A stretch of DNA of 64,000 bases from Mrakia gelida (lineage: Eukaryota > Basidiomycota > Tremellomycetes > Cystofilobasidiales > Mrakiaceae): the NCBI GenBank assembly GCA_024345305.1, contig BRON01000015.1:620001-684000 (forward strand). Reading direction: 5' to 3'. The notes beneath the pieces are model-generated. The model was not told where the DNA came from. It did no database searches and was given only the letters and a program-made list of their open reading frames with translations. Position 1 is the stretch's first letter; every line of letters starts with the position of its first letter. Both the position numbers and the translations under genes were made by a program. Shown here piece after piece: positions 1-12,007 of this stretch.

Positions 1-896
1 GAGAGCTCGAAGCGACTTCGCCCAGCGACGCGTCGCGTCGAGTTCTTCTCGCGCTTTCCCTATCTTTCCAGAGACTACAGTCATCCAGGGCAGGATGGAG
101 CGATGAAACAAAACATGGCTGACAAGAACAAAAGAAATAATCATGCCCCCACCTGCATCGACGAAGGACCAGCCTCGGTCGCAGGTTTCGTTTGGACTCT
201 TTAGAGGGCAAAGTTTCTATGACAGAAGGATTTGATCCAACAACCGTACCGCCACTTGAGCCGTATCGTTAAAACCCCATCCCCTGTCTTAGCCCCTTCG
301 CTATCCCAGGAAGTTTCCACCTGTGCTGACAGCCCTTTCGTTCTGCTCCTTTTGACCTCGTTTTCAAACGCTTTCAGGCAAGATTCGGGGTACGTTCTTG
401 CTTTCTGCTAAACGTTTCCCGAAGTCGACGCATCCTCGAAATCAACTGATGAACGGAGTCGAAGGAGGGGAAAGCAAGGGGGGCTGGTTCGTCCTCGGCG
501 CGTCTCAGTTCGTTTTTCAATCCCACTTCCGATCGTCGAGCTTCCCGCTTTTCTTCTCTTCGGATCTATCCCGTGTTTCCTCTAGCTCACAATGCATCTT
601 CTCGCTCACTAGCCGTGTCTCGAGAGCTATCTGGAAGAAAGGGAGATGCGAGAGAGAGCGAACCAAAGTCGATTGGACGCGTCGCCCGCTTTCAAGTTTG
701 CAACGCTCTTCCCAGCCCCTCGAACCAGATCGCCAGGAGGGTTTCCCGCGCATCGAGTACTGAGTTTGTGAGTACTGAATCCGTTTCTCGCGATGGGAGA
801 AGGCCCTTCAAGACCAACGTCGGGCTGCAAAGATTATCCTCTCGACCTCGGACGCGTGAACGACATTAGATCGACTCGTAAAGGTTCTCGAAGCGC
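1..896. other. Intergenic region holding a dispersed repeat copy
   Basis: No coding region with fungal gene character is seen. Positions about 145-558 are copy 1 of a dispersed repeat described separately. The right part, up to 896, is the region downstream of the glycosidase gene on the minus strand. The octamer GACGCGTC occurs near 26 and 675. Short open frames here have no homology I recognise and overlap each other on both strands. Confidence 0.6.
145..558 (+). repeat. Dispersed repeat family, copy 1
   Basis: This stretch aligns almost end to end with about 59305-59731 in the same orientation and with about 12408-12826 in the opposite orientation. Shared blocks include CACCTGCATCGACGAAGG (155 area), GTTTCTATGACAGA, GATCCAAC, TTTCCACCTGTGCTGACA and CTTCCGATCGTCGAGCTTCC. 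There is no coding potential shared between copies. On the reverse strand it carries a B-box-like GGATCAAATCC (228-238) and, about 60 nt before it, a degraded A-box-like sequence. It could be a tRNA-related element or an old solo LTR; no target-site duplication or terminal TG/CA is obvious. Confidence 0.75.
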
Positions 897-3611
897 TCAC
901 TCCATCCCCAACCTCCTCACCAGCAATGACGCGGTAGCAGACCAAGCGTGACAAAAGGACTGCAGTGCGAAGGACTTGTAAGGCGACAGCTTCGGGTCGG
1001 ACGGCACCCAAGTCTCGAAGAAGGTTTCCGCTCCCGCGTCGACCATCGATCTAAGAGAAAGAGAAGCGACGCGTCAGCGACTGTAGAGCGAGGAGAGATG
1101 AAACGGATTCGACTCACCCCCAGTATGAGATGATATGCTTCGCAGCGAGATCGTCCAGTCCTGCTTTGATGAACGCCTCGACGAGCTGTTCGGACGAAAG
1201 AAAAGACGCGGCGAGTCAGCTCCCTCCTTCTCGTCTGGTCTCCTTTCGTCTTCTCCCCACACCAGCCTTAGAGCTTACATAGTGATGCAAGTAGGGCGTT
1301 ACTCCCTCGACTCCTCCCTCCTCATAAGCCTTCCTCAGCGCGACCTTCGCCTCCTCTCCCTCCGTCACTCCAGCGAGAACAGCCCAAGCTTGAGATGCCC
1401 ATGAGATCTGGTCTTTATCGCCTGAGACGAAGACTCCTTGATCTGGTCGGAAGAAGGCTTTGCGGGAGGACTCGACGAGGAGGTTGACGAGCGAGGTTGG
1501 GGAGTGGGTGGAGGAAGGGAGGATGTGCGAGGAGGGAGGGACGGAGAGGAGAGTTTCGAGGGCCGAGAGGGCTCGGAGGGAGAGGATGAGGATTGAGTGG
1601 ATGGAGGAGGAGCGGGAGAGGGAATCGTTCCCTGAGAGGTGTGAAAGCGAAAGGTTGGGAATCAGTTGGGCGAGAAAGAGGGGAAGACATGACGACTGTC
1701 GATCGTCGACGCGACGGAACTCGAGCCTTTCGCTCGCTCGCCCTCGAGGACGAGAAAGTCAACTCACAGTCAACGAAGTGCCAGCGGTCCTGGTCTGGTA
1801 GAATAAGTGGATGAAGAGTCAGTATGAGAATTCTCGTCGCTCAAAACTTGCGAGCGAGAGCGAGAACGACCCACCAATCGATTCAAACCCTCCCGCTTCC
1901 TGGCAGACGTACACGTGCTCTTCGTTCAATCCAGTGAGAGCGAACTCAAACCTGAATAATGAGAGAGCATGTTTGTCAGCTCGATCCTCCTCTCGAGCGT
2001 TGTCGTCGTGAAGAAAGAAAGAACGAACTGCTTCAACGCCGTCGGATAGAGATCCCTCCCGGCCTCGAGATCCCCACTCGCTTCGACGTATTCCAGAACA
2101 GCGCAGGTGTAGAGGATGGAGTAGTCGACGATGAAATTCCCACTTCGATAGGGGTAAGGGAGATGGAACATCCCTGCTGCGATCTGGTTCAGACGAGGAA
2201 GAAAAAACGACGCGTCGAGTTCGATCAGTCAGGTCGAAGTACAACGAGGGAAGGAGGTAGAAGGAAAGAGACTCACCCTTCCATCCGCGAACGGAACTCC
2301 AGCGTGAAGGTAGAGGCATCTCTTGGCGAGCTGAGTGTCCTTGAAAGTCGAGTAGGAAGTGAGAGCTTGAAGTCTGAGATCTCCGATCCTGATGAACGAG
2401 AATGGAGGCGATCAGCTTGCCTTTCCTCCCTCTCGTCGCTCACCTCCTGCTCTGAAAGATATGAAGACGACTCACCAAACCCTCTGATCCCTTCTCGGCC
2501 CATCCTCATAGACCTCCTGCATGCAATCCCTCAACGTCGCGAGCGAAACCTCATCGATCCTTCTGAGCATCGTCCTGTCCTTCTCGTCGAGATGAGCCCA
2601 TCTGGGAGAGGTGAAGGTGAGAGCGGGAGGGTTGGAGTTGGGAGGGCAAGAGGTGACGGCGTGGGCGAGGATGTTGTCGAACCTGAGGAGGACGAGGGAG
2701 CGAGAGAGAGAGCGTAGGTCAGACGCGTCGACTTTGACTCGGGGCGAGCGAGCGAGGGAGAGGGAGGGAGGAACGAACCGAACTCTGAAGTTCACAGAAA
2801 CAGCAACGACGTGGATCTTGACGTATCGGAAGCTGAACAACGAGATCGAGAGGTTGCGAAAAGAGGTCAGCGAACGAGTCGAGCGAAACTCGAAGTCGTC
2901 GAGGAGCAAAGTCGACTCACGCCCATCTTCTTGGAACCTTCACTTCCTGAGGCAAGTAATCCACCGTTATCGTCTCCTCAGGCAGCCAAGCTTTCGATAG
3001 AACACCCCTAGATCCGAACCAAGAGACCAAAGCCAACGAAAGAAACCCCAAAGTCAGCTTGTCCAACCTCGCCTCATCTCCTTTCGTCGGTAACTCACGT
3101 ATAAGGCTCAAAACTCTCGGCCACATCATTCAACACCTCCCCGAACGTGAACCCCAGCCTACAAGGCGAGTCAGGCAGCTGGCCGTCGACTCCTACGCCT
3201 ACGAGCGTGAAGGTCAGGAAGCCAACTCGATCTGCGAAGGTCAACCAAAGAGAACGAACGGCCTGTCAGCTCTGTCTCGCTCCCCTTCCCTCTTCTCCTC
3301 TCCTTTTCTCTCTCAGCACAAAGAGCCCGGGACTCACGTCCGCCGAAATCCAAAACCACCTCCTCCCCATCCGTGAAGGTCCTTCCTCCCTCCAATCCCT
3401 CCCCAGGCTTGGTCGTCCATCCCAGCGCGGCGCTTGGATCCTCAACAGGGATGACTACTCCGAGGGGGGACTGAGGAGTTGAGTGGAGGGTTGGGTTGAG
3501 GGAGGCCGCAATTCTGATGAGCCGAAGGCGAGGTGAGGGGGGAGAGAAGAGAGGCAGAGAGGGAAGAGGGAAGGAAGAGAGAGGTGAGCTCGGTTCGTTT
3601 TGGGATCCCAT
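897..3611 (-). CDS. GH78-like six-hairpin glycosidase (alpha-L-rhamnosidase-like)
   Basis: Multi-exon gene for a predicted glycoside hydrolase with an (alpha/alpha)6 catalytic domain. Exon 1 is 3338-3611; later exons include 3099-3231, 2921-3007, 2779-2832 and 2476-2682, and the stop is at 897-899. Diagnostic blocks in order are VVLDFGG, LTFGEVLNDVAESFEPYT, the strand ITVDYLPQEVKVPRR, the family signature EDGPRRDQRVW joined across an intron to IGDLRLQALTSYSTF, then GNFIVDYSILYTCAVLEYVE, DQISWASQAWAVLAGV and the C-terminal FALQSFCHAWSATAS. This order matches the fungal GH78 rhamnosidase-like family. The exact sugar substrate cannot be read from the sequence. No clear signal peptide is visible at the chosen start, so the enzyme may be intracellular or the true N-terminus may differ. 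Confidence 0.8.
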
Positions 3612-4311
3612 CGCTTGGTCCCCTTCGTCTTGTTCAGGGGAGCAAAGAGGAGGAGCTGGGGGCGTCTGAACTCACTCTAGGAACTTAGCGTTCTGATGTT
3701 CAAGATGAGCCATGTTGCTGAGGGTGTTGGGGGGAGAAGGAAGGAAGGAAGAAAGGTCAGGTCGAAAGATGGACGCAGAAAAAGAATCGCCGGAGGGAGA
3801 TCATTGGACCGAGCGCTCGCGAGGCGCCTGCCTCATTTTGTTTCTTCTACACACCTGGCTTGGCTCTGGCCCTGGCTTTGGCTTTGTTCAGATGTGAAGG
3901 TCGACTGTTGAGGCTTCGAGTGTTTTTAGTAGAGTGGGGAAGGAGCCGGAGCGGATTGAAGGAGGTCGTCGCGCGTCCCCTTGCCTCCCTCGCTTTCCTT
4001 CCGCTCGCCCAACGAGAACGAGTGGCGAAGTCATGCTAGGTGTATACGACGAGAGAACAAGGAACCCAATAAGAAAGGGACGAAGAGAGAAAGCATGGAG
4101 TGAAAAGCCTGAAGCGATGGAAGGAGAACGAAACGAAAACGCGAGCTCGAATCGAACGAGCTCTCCTTTTTTTGCTGGGAGTGCGTAAGAAAGTCTACAC
4201 CAAGACATACGAAGGGGATGAACAACAAGGAGGAGGAAGGAGCGACGTGCGAACGGGTAAAGCAAGAGAGCGAGGAGAGGTGCGAAGGGGAGAGAGCGGA
4301 GAGAAAGAGGT
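3612..4311. other. Intergenic region between glycosidase start and DRE2 stop
   Basis: About 700 bases between two minus-strand genes; it should hold the glycosidase promoter and the DRE2 3' end. I see purine-rich low-complexity sequence on the plus strand and no recognisable gene, RNA or repeat. Confidence 0.5.
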
Positions 4312-6205
4312 TTACACGTCGTCGTCTCCGAAGCTTCCGAGCTCGACCTTCTGTCCTGGTTCGAAGGCGGGGAGACCTGTGTGGTTTGGAAGGGTGAGAG
4401 AAGGTTAGCGTTGAGCATTGATGAGGCGACTCGAGACAAGGGAAGAGAAGGAACAAAGGAAGAGAAGAAGAGGGAGGGGAGGCCGAACGAACCTTGGTAA
4501 GGGCATCCACCGCATCGGAAGGCGTCTCCAAGGTAGCAGTTTCCACACGACGAGGTAGCCTTAGGAGCGGCCGCTGCTGCTGCCTTCAGTCGGGCTCGTT
4601 CGTCGGCGCTGTGGGAGAGAACGTGGGAGCAGGAAGGGGAGGTCAGCGAGACGAAACGAACGAGACGCGAGAGAGACGATCTTGCCTCTCCTTCGCAAGG
4701 AAGATGAAGGGAAGGGAGAGAGAGGAAGGGAGGAGACACTCACGGAAGGATCTTGTCCACTCCAAAGGCACCCTTCGCGAGCAGCTCGTCCGGCACATCG
4801 TCGTTGAAGTCGAAGGAGAGCACGACGGGAGCGGCGAGCACGACCTCAGCGGCCTTCTCCTCAGCTTCGAGCTCGACGAGTCCACATGTGCAACCCTTGC
4901 AAGCACGCTGAAGGGAAGAAGAACGAACCAAGCGAAAAAGAAAGAGAGTCAGTGATACTGGTCGTGCGCAAGCGGGAGTGGAAGGTCGAGCGACGATCCC
5001 CTCCCATGACGATTGACCGAAGGGCGAAGAGAGAAGCAAGACTCACCTTCCTCCTAGTCCCCTTATCTCCCGTCGGCAGCACACACACAGGAGCCGCCTT
5101 ATCCTCCTCAGTCAACAGACTCTCAGCCCTAACCAACCCAGCCGCTCCCTCCTCGGTCGATGTCGAGCTCAACGCCCACAGAGCCGTCTTCTTCTCCGTT
5201 CTCTCGCTCTTCCGCTTCAGGAGTCTCACTCCTCCGTTCGACGGGGGAGGAGCAGGAGCGAGGAAGAACGATGAGGAGGAGGCGGGAGTGGGTTGGAGAT
5301 TGACTGAAGCGAGGGAGGAGAGGAGGTGAGGTGGGAGAGGTGTCGAAGTGGAGGAGGGAGGGAGGTAGAAGGAGAGGGTTCCAGCTGGGACAAGGGAGGT
5401 TGCGAGTTGGTCGAGGAGGTTGGAGTTGAGGGAGGGAGTGTAGTGCGAGGAGGGGAGGATGAGGTGGATGTGCGTGTAGATGGAGGAGGGAAGGACGGTT
5501 GCTGAGAAGGGGAAGGAAGGAAGGGAGGGAGGGAGGTCAGCTCGGGCTGAGCTCGAGGGGATGAGAAAGGGAGTGGCTCAGGCTGGAGGGGGAGTTGAGC
5601 GATGGGAGAAAGATAGGTGGCAAGAGAGAGATCCCAGTGATGCTGAAAACCTCTCATAGAGCTTCTAGTAGAGTTGAAGGGCTGAAAAAGGGAGCTGAAA
5701 GAGTCGTGCTGAGGAAGCAGTCCCTTCCCTCGGTTGCTCTCCGAACCCGCTGACCCTCCCTCCTGCCGCCTCGACTCTGTCCTTCCTCCACAAGTCGAGC
5801 GTGCGATATGCTCTCTCTAGTAGCTCCCCGCTCCCCAGTCCACCTCCCTACGAGACGAAAATCTTCTCCCCTCGAGAAAGGGAGCTCGACCGAGCAGCTC
5901 TCCTTCTCCCTGACCAAGCACCTCCTCCCTCTCTCCCCACAATTTCTCGCGACCGTTCTCCCTCTCCCTCCTCGAAGATTTTCACCCCCCAACGATGTGA
6001 CAGGGAGAGAAGAAATATGAGACTCACCACCATCGACGATCCTATCGACCAAGTACTTGTCGACCCTCTCTACTCCCTCCTTCTCGCACTGAACGACCTG
6101 GTTCTGGTACTCCTGGCCCAAGTCGAGAGAACCGATAACGAGAACAGCTCCAGACGAAGAGGAGGTAGAGGCGCCGTTGGTGGTGGAGATGGCGATGGGG
6201 GACAT
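4312..6205 (-). CDS. DRE2: Dre2/CIAPIN1 (anamorsin), cytosolic Fe-S assembly
   Basis: Five exons (6028-6205, 5047-5501, 4744-4907, 4493-4608, 4312-4376) give a 325-residue protein, close to the usual family length. The N-terminal part is a degenerate methyltransferase-like domain (LVIGSLDLGQEYQ; DGATVLPSSIYTHIHLIL across intron 1). The C-terminal anamorsin domain carries both Fe-S motifs: RACKGCTCGL (C-x2-C-x-C) and CGNCYLGDAFRCGGCPYQG (C-x2-C-x7-C-x2-C), followed by LPAFEPGQKVEL and an acidic end. In yeast, Dre2 works with the flavoprotein Tah18 to pass electrons into cytosolic iron-sulfur cluster assembly; that role is known for the family and inferred here. Intron 1 (5502-6027, 526 nt) is much longer than the other introns of the window. 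Confidence 0.95.
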
Positions 6206-6677
6206 GGTGGTTGGGATGAAAGCGAGCTGGTGGTTGGAGGTTTGGACGAGGGGTGGAGAGAGAGAAGGAGAGGGAAAGGGAGAGTTTTGGTTGGGTGGGC
6301 GAAGGGAACAGAAGGGTAATCGCGATTCCAATCAGTTGAAGAGACGCGGTTCAAGAGACGCGCCCCCAGATCCATTGCAGCCAGCCTCAGGGATCTTTCG
6401 AAGAGAACAGACGAAAGGACAGAAGGGAGAGATAAAATAGACGGCTGTGTGATTGGATGCAGATGTAGAGAAGGGGAAAGAAGAAGAGGAGGAGTAGGAG
6501 AGACGACGCGTCAAGCAGCAGTCGTTCGCTCGTTCGACCGACCCGCGTCGCAGCGAGAGAAGATCTTCGGCTTATGTTCCGACTTCGGACCTGATCTGAG
6601 AAGGGCAAGATTTTCATCAAGAGGAGAATTTTCTTCCTTCTCGCGTCGCTGAAAGATTCGTAACCCGACCGAGGCTC
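6206..6677. promoter_or_regulatory. Divergent promoter region, DRE2 / low-complexity gene
   Basis: About 470 bases between the DRE2 start (minus) and the possible first ATG of the next gene (plus). It contains GACGCGTC near 6503. No TATA element stands out and no RNA gene is seen. Confidence 0.45.
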
Positions 6678-9537
6678 ATGACCGACTCTCGTTCTCCTCC
6701 TCCTCGTTGCTCTCTCGTCCTTCCCTTTCTTCTTCAACAGCCAGCGCAGAGACCTACGAGTTTCAACAGGAAGGCCGTCACATCCGTGAATCTTCGTCGA
6801 ACTACCAAGAGCACATCCTGTGAGTAGAACCCTCCCTTGGATCTGTGTTGGGAAGGAAGAGAAGGGGAGAAGGCGACGAACGAGGGAGGGAAGGTCAAGC
6901 TCAGGGGGTGTCCTTCCCTCGCTTCGAAGCTTCGAAACGAGACTCGAGAAGGTTTTCCTGGTCGCGACGGTGGGATGAGGGAGAAGCTACGACTGTCAGC
7001 TATCCGATGGTGTTTCGGACGTCCTCTGGGGTGTCTCTCGAGCTTGTTGGACGAAGGAGGATCAAGCCGACCTTCCTTCCCTCCCCTTCACCTCCCTCTC
7101 TTCTTTCTGCCCCATCTTTCTAAGGGAAGCTCGTCACTGACTCATATCGCTTTCCACCCCTACAGCACTCCCTCCCCCTCCTACCATGCTCGCTGCTCCC
7201 ATTCCTTCCTCCTTCGCTTCGTCTCGATTTGAGCATCCTCTTTCGTCGACACCTTCGTCCTCAGGTTCAGCGAACCGCCGTTACCTCGCTCCCCCACCGG
7301 TCGCTTCCTCCTCCTCTCAACCCTCCCCTCTCTCCTACCACCCTCCACCAACAGTCTCGGTCCCTCCTCCCCGATTCGCCAGTCGAACCAACGTCGCAGG
7401 AGGAGCAGGAGGGGAGGGAGGAGGATTGGTCAAGAAGGCTTCGAAGCCGATCCTTGGCTGGTTCGTCAGGAAACTCAGAAGGACGAGTGGGCCTGGAGAG
7501 GGAGCAGGACCGTCAGGAGGAGGAGCTACTTCGTCGTTCAAGGTCATGTCAGCCGTAGGACCCGTAGGAGGAACCGTCAGAGGGAGGAAGGGAGGCAAGG
7601 GGACTTGGACAGGAGAAGGAACGACGACAACCAACACCCCCGCGTCCAACTCGGCTTCAACCAACTCAAACTCCTACTCCTTCGACCCCAACAACGACTT
7701 CTCAGGTCCCAGTGACTACGGAAGACTCGTCGCTTCCAACGGAGTCGCTCTCATGACAGGTCGTCCCAACCGTTCAGGACTACTCATCAACGAGGAGGAC
7801 GAGGACGAACAGGACTCCCGAAGCATCGCTACCTCCCTCGAACCCTTCCCTCCCTCTCAACACGGTCGAACAACCACCGCAACCCTCAACTCCAGAACCT
7901 CCCGATCCAACTACTCTACCTCCTTCTACCATCACTCGAGAACCTCCTCCTCCTCGACGTCCGTCGACTCGCTCTACGCTCTCTCGGCAGACGCGGACGC
8001 AGACGAGGACGCGAGCTTGCGACCTCTCCCTCCCTCTGGACCTCCCAGCCCGAATCCTTCCTTTCCTACGCTCTCGGTCTCGACGGCTAACTCGGGGGGA
8101 GGAGGATGGGGAAGGAGCAGTGCAGGAGGAGGGAGCACGAACCAGACTTCAGCGATGACGAGCGTGGATAGTCGAGGGACAGGAGGAACTGGATTCGGTC
8201 TCGTTCCAACAGGACCGATGGCTCATATCGCAACCGTTCCTACTCCTCCTCCTATCACCACCACCACGACGGCGACCGCTGGTCCTTCCACATCTACTAC
8301 CAACCCTCATCACACTCCCAACCATCAACATCAACGAAGCTGGACGTCAACTCACCTCTCCTCCCTCCTCCCGACGACAGCTCCCTCCTCACCCAACGCC
8401 GTCGCAGGTCCTTCCTCCCAACGACGCTCCTCAACCAACAGGGACAGAGACTCCTCTTCTTACTACTCCATCGCATCAACCTCCACCTCACCTCATCAGC
8501 ATCACCACCACTCCTCTCCTTCACCAATGCCAATCACCCGTCAACCCTCCTCTCACTCTCACTCTCACTCCTCACGACCACCTCCTTCCCCTCTCCCACC
8601 TCTCCAACTCCCCTCCTCGCCCTTCGCCTTCTCACCCAACTCCCCACCACCACAAACATCCACCACCCCTCCCATCCTCATCCCTCTCCAAACTCTCTCT
8701 CACCAGACCCAACCCCAACCCAACCCTCCAACGACGCTCACAATTAACCACGCACCCACACACACGACTCCCCACCCACGAAACAACCCCCATCCCTCCG
8801 CACCACCACCAGAAAACGCCTCCCTCATCACCCTCGCTTCCTCCTCGTTCTTCTCCTTCAACGGCGCACCCACAGGAGGAGCAGGATCCATCGTCCGAGG
8901 AGGAGGCTCGTCCATCCGTCGAGGAGCAGGAGGAGGCGGTGGAGCAGAAAGCGTCTCCTTCTCCCTCACCCCTTCCCTCATCGGAACAGGTCGTCGAAGA
9001 TCCTTCGATGCTGGACCAGGAGGGGACGCTCGTTCTGCCCTTGGAACGACCGGAGGAGGAGGGGACGCGGAGGATGCTCAGGCTAGTGTTCGAGCTGTGC
9101 GAAGGAGAGGGAGTTGCGAGAGTGGGGAATCGAGATGGAGTGCCGCCGCTTCGAGGTCGAACACTGCTGGAGCGAGGTCGATTGGTGGGGAGAGGGAGAG
9201 GGATTCGCTTTGGGGTGGTGAGAGAGGCGATCGAGGAGGCGGAGGGAGTTACTTGGGGAGCACGAGGTTCAGTAGGAGTATGAGGAGTGGGAGTCGGAGG
9301 AGTAGCTTGGATTTGGAGGGGGAGGAGTGTGCTGTTGAGGATGAGGAGGATGAGGGGGAGGGGGAGACGACGCCTGGGGTTGAGGAGGAGGAGGGTGGGT
9401 TTAGTGAGGATGAGGACGAAGGGGAGAGGGAAGGTGGGAGGAGAACGAACAGGAGGGGCGAGGATGGGGATGAAGGGATGAGGGGGGAGAGTAATCGTAG
9501 GAGCAGGAGCGTTAGTATGGATCGAGGAGGGGAGTGA
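6678..9537 (+). CDS. Ser/Pro/Gly-rich low-complexity protein, unrecognised
   Basis: The main exon runs from an ATG at 7186 to the stop at 9535-9537 (783 codons uninterrupted). An upstream exon 6678-6819 can be joined through a clean intron (donor GTGAGT at 6820, acceptor CTACAG ending 7165) that keeps frame with the 7186 ATG. This would add about 55 residues rich in Arg and Pro; if not, the 5' exon is untranslated. The protein has long Ser/Thr/Pro tracts, a basic stretch near KASKPILGWFVRKLRR, His/Ser-rich segments (HSHSHSS), a Gly-rich part and an acidic C-terminal region ending in SRSVSMDRGG. It is probably largely disordered. I recognise no domain and assign no function. Confidence 0.75.
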
Positions 9538-9956
9538 AGTCAAGGGACGGAGGTTGTTTTGATTCGTTTGGTTTGCTTTCGCTCGTTTACGTTTTCTTCG
9601 TTTCTTTGCTCTCTCTGTCTCTCTCGTAGTTTGACCAGCATGGAACGGTGTATCTGGTAGTTTTCGTTTAGATTCGTTTTCGATCCATTATTCCTCTACA
9701 CGAGACGACACGAGACGCGGAAAGGAAGGCCAAGTCAATTCGACGCGTCGCTACTTCGTTCGTCGTTGTCTTCCTCGGATTCTCTTCCCTCACTTCCTGC
9801 ACTTCAGCACGTTAACCACGAGCTTACACGTCGAATCCTTCCCTCCATCGTTCCTCTATAAACCCTCGTCCCGTGTGAGTCACCGTCTCGAACTGCGCTG
9901 ACCTGTTCAAACCTCGTTTCGAGCTCGAGCTCATCGCTTCCTTCCTTCCGAACACC
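9538..9956. other. Intergenic region with TATA-like element
   Basis: About 420 bases between two plus-strand genes. It holds a T-rich stretch after the upstream stop, GACGCGTC near 9741 and a TATAAA element at 9857-9862. Nothing else is recognised. Confidence 0.5.
9857..9862 (+). promoter_or_regulatory. TATA-like box of the four-helix membrane gene
   Basis: TATAAA lies 95 bases before the ATG at 9957, a sensible distance for a fungal core promoter with a short leader. The call rests on motif and spacing only. Confidence 0.4.
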
Positions 9957-11430
9957 ATGTACACTTCAGCATCCTCTTCTGGAATCAAGGTCACTCGAGC
10001 TATTCTCTATGCGCTCATCTTCATCTCGTCCATCGGGCTGATTGTTACACTGACGGAGGTGAACACGATTTCAGTGAGTCTTCGAAACTTCGACCTTCCT
10101 TCCTTTCGTCCTCGCTCGTCTCTTCTTCCTCGAGAGTGTAGACTGATCCAGCTCCTGCGGTCTTCATCTCTTTTGTATCATTAGAGTACGTCACGCTTCC
10201 CCCAGTCGTGCTCAAGAGAGTTGCGTCTCGCACGAAGACATAGCAAACTGACTTCGAGGTCCGACCACCACTTGCTCCCTTCTTTCGCAGGCGAACTCGT
10301 CAAGGACGGAATCACGGTTGTGTACCCCGACCCCGATCCAGCCTACCCACCCATTCTTTCCTGGTCTGGGACAGCAACACCGACAGCGCCCATCGAGACT
10401 GGAAGGGCAGTCTACCGCGTCGAGAAACGAGAACGTCGTCAAGAAAGACTCGTCGACCTCGCCGTCGTGCCCACGTTCGGAACTTCGGTCTCGACTTCAG
10501 CACCCACTCCAACCGAGACTTACGACCCTCATAAGTTTCCTCACTGGAAGATCGGTCGAGCGGATGTTCTTTGCACTGTGTACGACAAGAACGGTCCGTT
10601 CGTTCAACTTCGACGCTTCTCGTCTTCCCTCGTCGCTGTGTTCTCTTTGGGTCCGCGTTCCGCTGACGCTTTTCACTCTTGATGTTATGCAGCTATCAAG
10701 TTCATAGCCATCGCTGCTCTTGTCACTGCTCTTTCAGTCGCCATCGTTACGTTCGTTCCTCTTTCGACCGATCCTTCGCGTACGTCTTCGCGTCGACTGA
10801 CTCGTCCTTTCTTCTCGTTCCAGCTTCGTCCTTCCAACCCTCGGAGGCACCTTCCTCGACTTCCTCAGCTACTTCGGAGTTGAGGCCCTGTTCTCGGTGC
10901 TCTTGTTCGTTCTGTGGGCAGGTCAGTTCGCGTCTGTTGCTCATCCCTTTCCCTCCATCTGCTTGAGCTGAAGGCCATGCGTTTTCTCCTCTCGCTTTCT
11001 TCAAGTCCTCACGGGATTCGCCACTAAGGAAGCCATCGAGCTCAAGCAGTGCTCGTACAAGTCTAGGATTGGTGAGTCTCCTCGTTCCCTCCTGCTTTCG
11101 ATCCGCTTCAAGCTCACGAGTTCTTTCCCGTCTTCACCCCAGCTCCTCTCATCCTCCGCTTCGCCTGGCTAGGAGCGATCAGCTCTCTCCTCCTCGCTGC
11201 TGGGTTCCTCTTCGTGGCAATCACCGAGCACTCCCGTGGAAACAAGAAAGTCAGTCGCCTCGAACGAACGGAGACGACGTCAAGACGGGAAGGTGACCCG
11301 ACGCGTTTTTTCTTTTCGCCTCGACTATGCTCAGATCTGGACAAGTCGATTCCAAGACTTCGTCTTTGGAGAGCAGGCTATTCGTCTACCCACTGATGGT
11401 CTCGCGTCCCCCGTCGTCACGTCAGGATGA
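9957..11430 (+). CDS. Four-transmembrane-helix membrane protein (MARVEL-like topology)
   Basis: Several exons join cleanly in frame. Exon 1 (9957-10073) encodes TM1, AILYALIFISSIGLIVTLTEV. The next large exon (10291-10595) encodes a polar, Pro/Thr-rich loop of about 100 residues. TM2 is AIKFIAIAALVTALSVAIV, TM3 lies in the exon with DFLSYFGVEALFSVLLFVLWA, and TM4 is LRFAWLGAISSLLLAAGFLF. The tail ends IRLPTDGLASPVVTSG at 11430. Four helices with short termini resemble fungal MARVEL-type proteins, but no diagnostic motif is seen. Exon 1 ends in phase 0 and the loop exon starts in phase 1, so one extra base is required; a 1-nt exon at 10185, or retention of the second intron, would supply it. 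Confidence 0.7.
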
Positions 11431-12007
11431 GCGAGTTCCGTCGCGTCGAGGCTGGGACGAGATGCGAACGAACGCTTGAAGATGGAAGAAACTTGACCGT
11501 TTCTATACGCTCGACTCCAGTTTCGATGTAGGGAAATTAAGATGTGATGGTATTGAAGGGATGGACCTCTTTTCACCCGGACCTAGGTTCAAAAGTTTTC
11601 GCAAGATCCGGACTCGATCGACCGACGGCCGGCCGTCGACGCGTCGAACTGAGCAAGCCTCCTTTCATGCCCTTTCGCCCGACTTCGATTCGCCCACACA
11701 CTTTTCCCTCCAACATCCACATCTCCCATACTTCTCACGCGTCAGAGGGATCCTCAACGGTCGCAAGATGCGAGCTCGTCGAAGTCGACTCGCGCGTCTC
11801 ACGAGCAAGCAATCTCTCCCTCTTCATTTTCCGTCTTTTCCAGTCTCTTCAACCGCTTCCGTCATTTCTGTCCTGAGCGTTATTTTATCCTCCTCAGTCG
11901 TCTCTAGCAGTAGCGAGTTCCCAAATTCGTCAAAAACGAGTCAAAAGACGACGACGAAGGGGTATAAGATCAATCAATTGTGCGCGCAGGTATCAACCGA
12001 GCGCGAA

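Noticed and set aside
1959..2717. 252-codon open frame on the plus strand
   Set aside because: It is antisense to well-supported glycosidase exons and their introns.
8632..9543. 303-codon open frame on the minus strand
   Set aside because: It lies opposite the long low-complexity plus-strand exon and is Pro/Ser-rich only because of the complementary composition.
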